A stretch of 64,000 nucleotides of DNA. Origin: Caenorhabditis remanei. Its lineage: Eukaryota > Nematoda > Chromadorea > Rhabditida > Rhabditidae. A model generated the notes under the pieces. The model saw only the letters and a program-made list of their open reading frames with translations. It was not told the origin of the DNA and did no database searches. Positions 1-11,700 of this stretch are shown in pieces (the stretch's first letter is position 1; each line of letters starts with the position of its first letter). The stretch spans positions 21,824,001 through 21,888,000 of the forward strand of contig NC_071332.1 of NCBI RefSeq assembly GCF_010183535.1. The letters are read 5' to 3'. A program made the position numbers and the translations under genes.

Positions 1-954
1 GATCGGTAAGTTCCCACACACACATGTTGTTATAATGAATCAAATCTCAAAATGTTTCAGTATCCCCGTCCGAAAAGTCTCCAAAAACATTTGTGTCCTC
101 ATTGACTCCATGCGCACCATAATCGACAATGTTTGGCTAATTGTGTCTCTTCTCAATGAAACAGAGACAAGATTCCATTGGGTCTCTGTAAAACACAGTC
201 ACAATGGACCAGAAAGCGCCAGGAATGATATCAAAAAGGCATTCGACTACCTGTCATTTCATCTGAATCTCCCAGGATATGGCATAGATGATTTCATGCT
301 CAGTTTTCCACTGGGTGTCCAATGTGAAGACATCTTCGAGGAATTCATCAACTCCCTGCGACAACCTTTGCATGTCAGGAAGCTACGTTTCAAGTTGTGC
401 ACTTTGACAGAGATATTTCTTTTGTTGCAACGTGTCAAACCATTGATTCTGAAAGAAATTCAAATAAGCTACCAGGAGGGGGAACATGACATGGAGATCT
501 TCGACAAAATCAAAGTGCTGGAACAGTGGAAACTTGCGGATGAATTGATTTTGCCAGGCCACTTGATTGGTCCAGTGGAGCACTACTGCTACTTCAAGAA
601 GATCACAATTGAGTTAAGAGTGCTGCGTCCAGAAGATAGACATCCTATTCGGCAGGTGAGCAGTCTCAAAACCTTATCTTATAAAATAAAATCCATTCCT
701 TTCAGCTCCTTCATGAATCCAGGAAAATCGAGCACCTCCGCATTATCTTCCATCGCCGATTCACATATAAAGAGCTACAAGAACTTTTTGATGCAGAAGA
801 GCACGGTTCTCGTCAAATGTTCATTCGGATCCCTGCCACTCAAGAACATTATTTGATAACTTTTTTGCACAGTCTTCACAAAACTGATATTAATATTATA
901 AAAGTCAAAGGATGGGAACCAATGAGAGCCCATAGAGGTCAACGGTTGCCTTGA
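1..954 (+). CDS. F-box-type protein with C-terminal FTH domain, 5' end outside window
   Basis: Three exon pieces are visible: 1-5, 61-655 and 706-954, with GT-AG introns 6-60 and 656-705; the TGA is at 952-954. The correct last exon reads LLHESRKIEHLRII...FIRIPATQEHYLITFL...VKGWEP and ends RGQRLP. This is the typical end of the Caenorhabditis FTH (DUF38) domain found in F-box A proteins. The F-box would lie upstream of the window, so the gene is truncated here by the window edge, not by mutation. By family knowledge such proteins are probable substrate adaptors of SCF-type ubiquitin ligases and belong to a large, rapidly expanding family. The cellular target is unknown. A longer open frame reading through the second intron gives an unrelated Ser-rich tail and is not the likely product. 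Confidence 0.85.
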
Positions 955-1351
955 TTCTCTTAAATCTCTTTTTTTTCTTCTTTATGACATAAAACGCGCT
1001 TTATCAAAATCTACACTTCTTCTTCTTATGGAATTATGAGCCTCTCTCACTTTTCCTCTTCACTGGCGTCGCTTATCACCCTGGCAACCAAGCAGAGAGG
1101 GTGATTCTCTGGATGTCGAGAGTCAAAATATAGAATTGTAGGAGTAATTTTAGGAAAATTTAACTTTTTTTGAAAACTAAAGCACAATTTATTATGTACA
1201 AAACGAAGCAGCAAAGAAAACCGGCATTTTTACAATAATATAAAGCTAACACGGGAGAAGAAAAGTGAAATTGGCATAAGGGGAAGGGGCAGTCAATAAA
1301 TAACATTTGTTTTTTGAAAAAAGATTACAAAAAGTTCATAGAATTTGAAAA
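955..1351. other. Intergenic gap between convergent genes
   Basis: About 400 bp between the stop codons of the F-box gene (+) and the phospholipase gene (-). It is AT-rich and must hold both 3' untranslated regions. No coding, RNA or repeat feature was recognised. Confidence 0.6.
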
Positions 1352-4300
1352 TTAAATTATCAGATGGTCCTTTCGCTCATCAACGGTACCAACAGCTTTC
1401 AGAAGATCGGCGAGTTCTTGGAAGTCTTTTCTGAAAAAAAGGAAAAAATGAGGCTCCGCCCATATTGACCTACTTGTGCGTATGCGAGTAGACCACCGAG
1501 TCCCACATAATCTTGGCAAGCTCCGAGTCGTCGTTGGTGTCCAAGATGACGTCCTGAAAATGGATCAAATGAGGAAATTTTGTAAAATGAAAAAATACCT
1601 TAAAAATCGGTGCATTCAATCGATAATACGGGATACCCAACGAATGACACCAACTTCTGCTACGAGTGATCGGCGCTCCCTCGGTGGCTGTGGCCTGATC
1701 AATGACAACAAGTGACAGGTTCTTGATTCCACGAAGCATTCCAAACCAATCGTTCATCTCGAAAACCGATGGATCGACGGGACAGATCGGGGTGATTCCA
1801 GTGCCCACGGACAAGACACATCCGATATCGACGATTTTGTCAGGTAGCTGGAAAATTGAAGGCTTTAGGATCCAGCTACAGTAACCTTATCCAATCCTAC
1901 TACCGTAATCTTCCCCTATCTAGATTCTGCTTATCCTATAAATCCGTTCTACCGTAACCCTATCCTTCCCACCGTACCTTCATCTTCTGACACGTGGTAT
2001 TCCAGAAGCAAATTTCAGACATCAAATCGAGAACCGGATTATTCGAAATCATTCCACCATCGATATATTTGCCCTCACTAGCCGAGAAGTATGTCGGGGC
2101 GGCACTGCTACGACGGACGGCACGCCACATTGAAAGTTCTGAACAAAAAAATTTGAATTCTAAGGGGATTCTGAAGTTAGGTAGATACCTTTTGGATCGC
2201 CGAATCCCAAATCGTGATTCTCTTTCTCACTAATCGGTAGACGATAGTTTCTGGCGAGATCCAGTTGAACAGGGAACGTGTCGGCGCGCACTGTGGTGCA
2301 GAAGAATCTGGAAAACGTTGAGCGTCTGGCGTACCTTGGGCGCGTTCACTCAGAACATACCTCGGATACTTGATATCACTCATAAATCGATCCGCTCCGA
2401 ATGCTCTCTGAATAAACATCTCTAACGTCTTCGTATCATACGGTCTCGTCCAACTATCGAATAGTTGATCCTTAAACATCAGATAATAATTCTGAGCATC
2501 TCTCAGTGATCCTCCAGTTATCATAGTCGACATAATATAACATCCGGTCGACGTGGCACCAATCCAATCGAAATAGTCAACAAGTGGACGGTCGAGATAG
2601 TTTTCCAGACATATCAACATCTGGACAGTCACCAATCCACGAATACCACCACCATCCAATCCCAACACATTGATCACATTCGACGTATTCTTCTTTTCCA
2701 CCAACTCCTTCAACTTCTCCTTCACTCTTCTCAACGCCTCTTCGTGTGGGAATGCTCTTGTCTCGTTTCTCTCCGCGTACGCCTCCTCAACCAATTGGGT
2801 ATCCGGATCCAACACAAATTCATAGGGAGCCGAGGCAGCGTGCTCACTGACGTGGATGTCTTTCACACGATCTTCCATACTTTGCTCATCGGATGAAGAG
2901 GATCCAAGTTGAGTTTTGCATGAAGTCAGACCCGTTTTATGCATACATCCGAATGCGCATCCAATGAAACCGTCGTCACAAGCAGGAGCTCCACAGATGA
3001 TGAGTGCGCGGACAATGTCCATTTTCGCTTCTCTGGAAATATGAGAGTTAGTAAGGAAGAGCGGAAATCATAGCAATCTCAACATTTAGCGCTGCTAAAC
3101 AGCGCTAAAATCATAGCTCTCTCAAATTTAGCGCTGCTAAACAGCGCTAAAACTCAAGCTGTCTTCATTTTTAGCGCTGTTTAGCAGCGCTGAAGCTGAC
3201 ATCTTGTTCAACTTTAGCGCTGGTCATCAGCGCTAAAAATATAGCTTTCTCAACTTTTAGCGCTGCTTAGCAGCCCTAAAGACCACAGCATGTTCAATTT
3301 TAGCGCTGCTAAACAGCGCTAAAACTTCAATTGGCTTCATTTTTAGCGCTGTTTAGCAGCGCTAAAATCACATTTTGTTCAATTTTAGCGCTGCTAAACA
3401 GCGCTAAATTCCCATGCTTCATTGAAAACTCACTTCTCCGACAATCTCGCGGCAATGTGACGTGGCGACTCCTTATACCGATTCTTAATATCCGGTTTCG
3501 CTCCGAGACACAACAGCATTCTGGCGATTTCCGTGTTTCCACGTGTCACCGCACAGTGCAACGGTGTGTTTCCATTGATATCCTGCGCATTCTTATCAAC
3601 TCCGTATGCACAAAGAGTCATCACTAGACCCAGCTCGTCTTTGATGACAAATGTGTGAAGTGGCGTTTGTTGGAGCGCGTTTCGGGCTTCCGGATCCGTT
3701 TGATCTCGGAATTTTTCCATGAGCAAAATCAGCGATCGCTTGTTGATAGCCGAATGGATCACGGTGTTTCCAGTAGTCGGTTCGGTTTCTGTCAATCCAT
3801 CTGGCTTCATTTCAAGCATCTTTTTGAGCGATGCCTCATCCAATTTTCCACGTTTCATAGCACCGATAAATGGGTATACTGTAGTTGGAGATTCAGTCGA
3901 CTGGAGAGCACCACCATGACCTCTCAGCATGTGACAATTCATAACACACGCATTCGTAATTGCCGTGTATGCTGGAGTAGATCCATTGGCATCTGCCTTG
4001 TTCACCATCTCGTTACATTTGTTCGTCTCCCAAAGTATTTTCAGAATTTCTCCATTCGAAATCGTAGCAGCTACGTGGAGCACGTTCTGACCATCCGATG
4101 TCATCGTATTGATATCCGCACCGTGTTCCAGCATCCATTTTACTGTTTCTTGTCTGAAAATTCAAATTTCTAAATGAATGTAACTTTCGACTCACTGATC
4201 ATTTTGAATAGCAATCATAAGCGGTGAGAGCCCTTCTGGCTGCACAATCAGATTGAGATATTTTTTCAGTTTGTGCTCTTTCATGTTCTCGAAAAACTCA

Positions 4301-6496
4301 AGAAGTCCGATTTTTGATGATATGTGGACTGATTTCCAGGTCATATTGTCACGGAGTTCGTTGAAAATCAGATGTAGATACTCTTTGATGTTGACATCTG
4401 GAAATTATGAGTTGTGAGATAGGAGGAAACCAAGAAATGCGCGGATTAGCTCTCGAAGCACGGATATTGTATTTTAGCGCTGCTAACCAGCGCTAAAAAT
4501 TCAGAAATTCAGTTATTCAAATTTTAACGCTGCTTACCAGCGCTAAAATAGGATGTTTATACGAAAGTTCAACAATTTCATGCAAAAATTTCCCAAAAAC
4601 GCATATTTTTCTCAGTTTTCAATATACTTTTCTTGGTTCTCGTCACGAAAACTACATCAGTATCTTCGCGATTTGACGAGTAGCCAAAGTACGTCGTGTA
4701 GAACGTCTCGGGCACTTCAACTTCCAACGTCTCCGTCAGTTGAACCTTACTTTTCGGGAATACGCGAAAAAGTTCCGGATTTTCACGGCATCTCTCGCAC
4801 AGTGCAACGACGTCGGCGAGCTGGAAATTGCAAATATTTTTATTGGAATAATTCCAAGGAGAACCAACCTTATGACTTCTGTACAAAGACATCACATATT
4901 TCTTGTTCTCCTCATTGAAAAGAGTGATTGCCAGGTGGTAGAGGACTTTGTCGCCTTTTTTGTTCTCCTCCTCTTCTTTGGCTCTGAAATTAGCAAATTA
5001 GTTTTTTAAAAATCAAACAAAAAGATTTTAGCCCTGCTAAACTGCGCTAAAAATGAGAATGGATGTCGTTTAGCGCTGCTAAACAGCGCTAAAATAAAGA
5101 ATTAATGTCTTTTAGCGCTGCTAAACAGCGCTAAAAATGAAAATGGATGTCGTTTAGCGCTGCTAAACAGCGCTAAAATAAAGAATTAATGTCTTTTAGC
5201 GCTGCTAAACAGCGCTAAAAATGAAAATGGATGTCTTTTAGCGCTGCTAAACAGCGCTAAAAATGAAAATGGATGTCGTTTAGCGCTGCTAAACAGCGCT
5301 AAAATAAAGAATTAATGTCTTTTAGCGCTGCTAAACAGCGCTAAAAATGAGAATGGATGTCTTTTAGCGCTGCTAAACAGCGCTAAAAATGAAAATGGAT
5401 GTCGTTTAGCGCTGCTAAACAGCGCTAAAATAAAGAATTAATGTCTTTTAGCGCTGCTAAACAGCGCTAAAAATGAAAATGGATGTCTTTTAGCGCTGCT
5501 AAACAGCGCTAAAAATGAAAATGGATGTCGTTTAGCGCTGCTAAACAGCGCTAAAATAAAGAATTAATGTCTTTTAGCGCTGCTAAACAGCGCTAAAAAT
5601 GAAAATGGATGTCTTTTAGCGCTGCTAAACAGCGCTAAAAATGAAAATGGATGTCGTTTAGCGCTGCTAAACAGCGCTAAAATAAAGAATTAATGTCTTT
5701 TAGCGCTGCTAAACAGCGCTAAAAATGAGAATGGATGTCTTTTAGCGCTGCTAAACAGCGCTAAAAATGAAAATGGATGTCGTTTAGCGCTGCTAAACAG
5801 CGCTAAAAAGAGAATGGGTGGCGTTTAGCGCTGCTAAACAGCGCTAAACCTAAGGAGCTTACGAGTTTAGCGCTGCTAAACAGCGCTAAAAAGGAGAACG
5901 AGTGTCGTTTAGCGCTGCTAAACAGCGCATTTTCGTATTTTTCATCGTTTTCACTCACTCTTTCTCCTTCTTTTTCTTCGGATCTTCATTATCTGTCAAC
6001 TCGTTCTTCGTCAATTTCTCCTCTCGCGAGTCTTGATGCTTGTGCTGACGTGGAGAGTTTTGCTCCGAGGCGCGGATGTTCATCTCCTCGGTGAGTTTCT
6101 GAAAGAAAAATTCGAGTTTTTTTCTTTAAATTTTCAGCTAAAAGTTTCATTCACTCACCTCCAAACTAGCGACCACCGAAAACTCCCCATTGACAAGCAT
6201 GAATTTCTTCGGTGCCTCTGCATTTGGGTGCACTTTTTTGTACTTGTCAACCGATTCTATTGGGAATTCGGCGATCTCTTCCATCTCCTTAGGCACCCAC
6301 TCATCTGCACCAGCGTATGTGGGCGCAGGTTTTTGTGACGGTCTTATTATTACATTGGTCAGCGAGGAGAGGAATCTGAAATTTTAGTTTGGTTTTAGGT
6401 TGAAAATGAAGGTTTGTTGCAAATTTACTTATTCTTCACACCAGTTTTTGGCTCTTTTGGCTCCACATTCTCTTTATTTTCGGTTTCCGCAGGCAT
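1352..6496 (-). CDS. Ankyrin-repeat patatin phospholipase (iPLA2/PLA2G6-like)
   Basis: Thirteen exons keep phase throughout: 6496-6429, 6375-6159, 6098-5959, 4983-4869, 4820-4628, 4397-4196, 4153-3434, 3032-2361, 2307-2189, 2138-1978, 1847-1599, 1553-1474 and 1430-1352. They encode about 1004 residues. The N-terminus is charged and probably disordered. Ankyrin-type repeats follow (for example [22 protein letters not shown], near residue 520), then a patatin lipase domain. The lipase has an oxyanion loop GLDGGGIRG (about 679-684), a nucleophile elbow GATSTG with Ser near 713, and a DGG motif near 842 for the Ser-Asp dyad. Family role: calcium-independent release of fatty acids from the sn-2 position of membrane phospholipids. 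The usual G-x-S-x-G elbow is A-T-S-T-G here, so the first Gly is Ala. Several introns carry hairpin repeats, and one holds a 0.9-kb satellite. The C. elegans counterpart is probably one of the ipla genes next to dnj-25 (from memory). Confidence 0.88.
3080..3415. repeat. Cluster of hairpin repeats inside phospholipase intron
   Basis: About seven copies of the hairpin TTTAGCGCTG / CAGCGCTAAA with a 5-nt loop (CTAAA, TTTAG, GTCAT or CTTAG) are spaced at roughly 40-50 bp in the intron 3033-3433. Spacers differ in sequence, unlike the satellite at 5027-5935. One copy (3264-3279) has a mismatch in the right arm (AGCCCT). Confidence 0.9.
4471..4547. repeat. Two hairpin repeats in phospholipase intron
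   Basis: Two copies of the AGCGCT hairpin (loops CTAAC and CTTAC) lie in the intron 4398-4627. The second has an AACGCTG left arm paired with CAGCGCTAAA, which still allows G-T/G-U pairing. Confidence 0.85.
5027..5935. repeat. 42-bp hairpin satellite with 126-bp higher-order unit, intronic
   Basis: Roughly 22 tandem monomers, each starting about 42 bp after the last (for example 5111, 5153, 5195, 5237). Each is a 25-bp hairpin (TTTAGCGCTG, loop CTAAA, CAGCGCTAAA) plus a 17-bp spacer. The spacers cycle through three kinds, ending ggatgtcg, attaatgtct and ggatgtct, which makes a 126-bp higher-order repeat. The first monomer (5027) and the last three are divergent. The whole array sits in the intron 4984-5958 of the phospholipase gene. 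Confidence 0.95.
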
Positions 6497-6624
6497 TTTT
6501 GCGTTAAATTGTTGTAAAAATTCAAAAATTTAAATTTATTTTTCGTGTGGAATTCTGGAATTCCACGTAAACAACCACGTAAACAAAGCGCGCGCGCGGT
6601 TTAAAAAGTTCACGGAAGTCGAAT

Positions 6625-7571
6625 TTACCTGATGGATCCTTTTGTGTCTTCGGCTTCAGAAGAGCTCAAATCTGACTGCGAATCGTTGTTTTCTGTGCAC
6701 ATCTTCTTGGAAAGTGCCGCACCGTCCGAGTCGTCTTCGTCTGCACTTTTTCGTTTTAGCACTACGAGACGGCCGCCGGGTCCTGGAAGGAAAGTAGTGA
6801 ATTGTGGTGGTCAAGATGGAAATTTCGGAGTTGCTTGGCAACTTTCGCGCTAAATTTTGGAATTCAAATATAAATTTTCGCGCTAAAATGCTGGCGCTCT
6901 CAAATTTAGCGCTGCTTAGCAGCGCTGAAGCTCACAGCTTGTTCGATTTTAGCGCTGCTAAACAGCGCTAAAACTCCAGCTGGCTTCATTTTTAGCGCTG
7001 TTTAGCAGCGCTAAAATCATAGCTTTCTAAAATTTAGCGCTGGTTAGCAGCGCTAAAATTATACAAAATTTACTTTAAGAAAAATTACAAACCTGCTACA
7101 ATAGCACCATCTGACGAGCTTCCAGATGATCTCGAGTCTGCGGAGCCCTCCCGGCTCCCACTACTTCCAGCAATCATTGTAACCATTGAGTCTATCTGAA
7201 AAATAAAACTGGGAGTTTCGGAAGACAAAAGATATGAGAAGGAGCTCCTCTAGAATACAAAATATGTTTTTGGAAAAATAAGCATTATTCAAAAAACCGT
7301 GGAACCGATCACACGCCAAAAACCAACTGAATAAGGGTATCGTGCCTGTGTGACACATTTTGTCCTCTACCACAATAAGACACCAATGATCATTCCCTTT
7401 TTTCTTTTCGCTTTCATAATGTTTTTCGTTGTTTACGCCATTGCCAACGTTCTCTATTTCTGCGTCTCCAAGACACTCTCTCCTCTCTTTTCGATTTGAC
7501 AGCCTTACCATTTTATTCGCTTCCCAAAATGTGCTTTTCACGTGCTCCCAATTCAACCCGGTGAATGCCAT
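6625..7571 (-). CDS. Small Ser/acidic-rich protein of unknown function
   Basis: Three exons (7571-7509, 7195-7093 and 6782-6625) keep phase and encode 107 residues. The start MAFTGLNWEHVKSTFWEANK is followed by a hydrophobic/Ser-rich stretch (MVTMIAGSSGSREGSADSRS), a basic patch (RLVVLKRKS) and an acidic Ser-rich tail ending GSIR. The basic patch followed by acidic runs suggests a nuclear or disordered regulatory protein, but this is inference and I recognise no family. A strong acceptor (tttttcag) lies about 9 bp before the ATG, consistent with spliced-leader trans-splicing. It shares strand with the flanking phospholipase and dnj-25 genes; the gap to the phospholipase start is about 130 bp, which would permit an operon, but I see no trans-splice acceptor just before that start. 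Its second intron (6783-7092) carries hairpin repeats. Confidence 0.65.
6900..7062. repeat. Hairpin repeat cluster in intron of small gene
   Basis: Four AGCGCT hairpins with loops CTTAG, CTAAA, TTTAG and GTTAG lie inside the intron 6783-7092. Confidence 0.88.
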
Positions 7572-8721
7572 TGTGTAGTCTGAAAAACATTGAAAATTGA
7601 TAAGAACTTAAAAAAAGGAAATAAGAGAATAATGAGCTAAATGACCTCCAAAACGCAGAGAGGTCGGACAAATAGAAGAACGAAACGAAAAAAAACAGAA
7701 AATAAGTGTTTGTCTCCTAGCCCGTCCTCCCGCTTCGATCAACGACCACTGAGCAACAATCTATGGAGTAAAATAAAAACACAACAGTCTGGAACCATTT
7801 GATGAGTTAAAGTACATGGAGCGTTTTTAAGCGGAATTTGTTGTGAAAATCGAGTTTTTTCGTCAAGAAATGATGCAAACAGAGCACTTTTAGCGCTGTT
7901 AAGCAGCGCTGAAGCTTTCCCACAAGCAGTTTTAGCGCTGCTTAACAGCGCTAAATTCGTGTCTTCATTATTTGCTTATTTCGCAATCGAAAAAATGTTT
8001 TCTCTGAAATTCAGGCTCCGCCTCTTTTAGTTATGCAATTTACTACAATTTCGATATATTTGTTTCAGTCTTTCTTATCAAAAACTGATACTTCTCTGAT
8101 GTTTTCGTGTACCGAATTATGTGGGGGTCATCAATCACCAACAATCATGACGTCATTTCTTTTTTCTCGCTGTTATCTGAAAATCAGAGAACCGAAACAA
8201 CAAGAAGAACTTGGTGTTCGCTCCGAAATGTGACATCATTTTTCGATGAAATTATGAAGAAAACAGCAAAGAGAAAAAAGGGATAGGGAAATTGAAAAAA
8301 ACGCAGCAATCACCACCACCGCCACCAAAATATTGTGTATTAGTAATTCTGAAACTTTTGAATAATGAAAAAAGTTAGAGAAGAAAGGAGAAGAACTGAG
8401 AAAATTCTAGAGTTTGCGTTCAAAAATTTATAGAAAAAGAACCTTGCTGGGAAGAGAGAGAGAGTAAAAGAAGATTATGGAACATTTGAATTTTAGGAAA
8501 CAGAAATGGAAGCAAGCGATATAAATATAGTCCAAAAATAAATAAAAAGTGCTGAAAAAAGGAAAAAGCTCACAAGAAAACTGATGGGAGGAATTCGAAA
8601 AATTAATCACAGAGCAAAGACGAAAAGCAATTGACAAAAAGGGAAACGGAGAGAAGACGTGGTAGACTAGAATATATATGGTTCAAGAATATAAAAAGGC
8701 ACGAACAAATGGGGAAAATGA
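7572..8721. other. Gap between dnj-25 3' end and the small gene, with two hairpin repeats
   Basis: About 1.15 kb. Two hairpin repeats lie at about 7888-7956. The rest is AT-rich and includes the dnj-25 3' untranslated region. No open frame with credible splice signals was found on either strand. Confidence 0.6.
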
Positions 8722-11700
8722 TTATAAAGCCGACGGATCATTCTGATATTTGCTGTAGGCCTCGCTGAGCTCAGAGAATACCATTTTAGCGAGTAGCAAA
8801 TGCGGTGAACCGGTCAACTTGTCGGGATGGACGACGAGGATCGCTTTTCGGTATTGCTTTTTGATCTGAAACAAATTATTTGATTGAAAAGCATTTGAAA
8901 TGCAGAAAGAATACCTGATCCGGCGTCAACAAATCACCCATCGACGGTTGATTCCAACGATCGGATCCTTCCCAGAGAACATTATGAAGTGATCCGAGAA
9001 GAGCACGGATGTTTCGCTCTTTTCCTTGGGTCCAATCGCGGATCTGAAAAAAAAAGTAAGGAAATGAAAAATTCCTATTAATTTTCCCATGCCTCGTTCG
9101 CAAAAACACCTCAAAAACAGGACTTTATGATCTCGGCTATTACTCATTTTCCCAGACTCTGTATACATCTGCATTCTTTTGTTAGTTTGGATAATATGAC
9201 AACATTATCCTTGTTGGTTTCAACGCTGCTTAACAGCGCTAAATTCTGCCTACTTGAAACTTTAACGCTGCTTAACAGCGCTAAAATCCAACATGATGAA
9301 GTTTTAACGCTGATTAGCAGCGCTAAATTCCGAGCTTCAGCGCTGCTAAACAGCGTTGAAACTTTCAGTTTATTGAATTTTGCTAAACAGAACTTTAAAA
9401 GTCTATAGTTTCATCATCTGAATTTCAAAAGTTTGAAATTTTCAAACCAAAAACTTCTGCAAGTCTCTTCCTCATTACCTGTATCTCTTCAGGCGTCAAA
9501 TTCTTCGACTGCTCCTGTTTGAGCATTGTTCCGATGCTCTGCTTCTGATTGTCACGCTGCGTTGGTTTGAAGCCCTGAAATCAAAAAGTTCGTTAAAATT
9601 AGGGGAAGTTCTTATAGAATTCTATAATAGAAGCGTAAAAAAAATTTTCAAAAAAGTGACGCGCGACAGATTTATTACCAATCCATTCAATCAGTAGGTC
9701 ACTTATCTAGGAGGTGCTTTTTTCATGTTTTTTCCAGAAAAACTTCAAAAAAAAGTTGTTTGTGACTTACTACTAATACTAAAAAGTTCTGTTATACTAC
9801 TAGTTTGTTATAAATTATCAACTCAAGTTCTAATTTACTTCTAAAAATGGAATGTCTTGTGGCAGTTTTTGGTCCAGAATAGAGTGTACTCTTGTTATTT
9901 ATTTTTCAGCTCTCCTAAAGAGGAGAGCCTGTCCATTTTCCGTTTAACATTTGTAATCTTTCCAGCTCTCTCTCTCTCTCTCCTCTCAAATTGAGTCTCA
10001 AGATGCTCCGTTGGCTCGTACTCCTTATCCAAATCATCTTCACCCTTATGAATCTATTCTTCACTTCTTTCGACTCTATCCTTCTTTATTGCGTTATCAA
10101 GCAACGCGTCTCCCTATCTCGAAGCACCGGTCCCTTCGTCTATATAATTTTTCTGACCGGTTTCGGTATTGTAGAAAAATTGAATGCTTTTCTAATGGTT
10201 GATGGTTGGCCGGTGTCCGAGTGGTTTGACACGGAACATGGATATGAAAGTAGGTTCCCTTTATCCTATGGAGCAACCGTAAGTCCATTTGATTTCCAGG
10301 ATACCGTAACTTCTTCGGCTCCTATATCACCCTAATCTTCCTTATCTGCTATCTAACCCCACTATTTCTCGACTGCATCATGACAATTCATCGTATCTGT
10401 ATCTTCATCTCCCCTCTCAAATCCACTAAATGGTTCAGTGACTTCAAAGTGGTCTGCTACTGTATCACGACTTGTCTCCTAGTTCTCATCTGGCTTTTAG
10501 TCCAACAAATCTCAAATTGCACTTTGAATTTCAATGCGTTAACAAGTTTCCTTGAATCAGCATGTGCCCCCGATCGCCATCCTGTCACATGGTTTCAGAA
10601 CAAGTACTTGATATATGTTCCGATATTGTCAATGGTGATCAATGCATTTATGCTCTTTGCACAACGAATTTCAAGGAAATTCTGGAAAAGCTTTGTGTCA
10701 TCTCAAAGCCAATTGAAGCGGGAAAATGCTCTTATCCGGCAAGCCTTATTCATCGGTGTCTACCTATCAGTCTATGAGATTTTGTATCTTCACACAAGAC
10801 TTTACCCGGTATGGATCTTTCTTTTGAACTTCAAAATTTGAAGACTAAATCCAATAATTTTCAGGAATCCTTCCGCTCAATGCCATTCGAGCTCCAAACT
10901 CTCACCTATGACCTCCGCCTTCTGGCAGTTGGCTCATTGAACTTTTTCGTCTATTTCGTCCTCACACAGTCTTCACGGACATTGGTACTTACTTTCTTGG
11001 GGTACATGAAGAAGGTGGCGAAGCAAAGGACTGGAAGTGTCAGTCAGACAACTGCCAACTTTCAAGTGCAATCAGCGAAAATTATTTAATTTTGCTGTTT
11101 TTGATGTGTGAACATGTAAATAAAGCTCTTGATTGTGATCTACTAATCACCACCCAATTTCCAACCAAATCGACTATAATATAGTCCGAATCCATCCAGG
11201 ATCACATCATTCCGATTTCCAGAAACTTTTCAAGAAACCCATTTAGAATAGCGTGACTTTACTGCAAAATCTTTCCAACTCTGGAATAAGTTTTTGCAGC
11301 AACTTTCGATATTACCAGTTCCGCCTTTCCGTTCACTTCTCTCTTACTTTGAGGCCAAAGTTTGAGTCATGCGGACCCTGCTCCCCGCTCAAATTATCTT
11401 CTCAATCCTAACCGTATTCTGTATCGTGTTCGATGCCACTCTGCTATTCTGCGTGATATTGAAAAGATGGAAGAATGAGTTGAAAGGCCCATTTTTCTAC
11501 ATCGTCTTCATGACGTCATACGGAATTACCAGCAAGATTTGCGAGCTGTTCATGGTAGACTCATGGGCCCTTTCTGACATCCTGGAGGTGTCATACCAAG
11601 GATACCGGGATTGGATCGGAGAGGAGGTCACCCTTCTCTTCACCTTCTCCTATCTGGGACCGCTCTTTCTAAACTGGTTAATGACCTTCCATCGGATCTC

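Noticed and set aside
3327..3627. Frames on both strands around the hairpin cluster
   Set aside because: The repeated LNSAK/FSSAK residues are translations of the hairpin repeat; the real coding exon is on the minus strand from 3434.
5027..5935. CRISPR-like array of 25-bp palindromic repeats with 17-bp spacers
   Set aside because: The spacers are not unique but cycle through three sequences. The array lies in an intron of a spliced animal gene, so it is a satellite.
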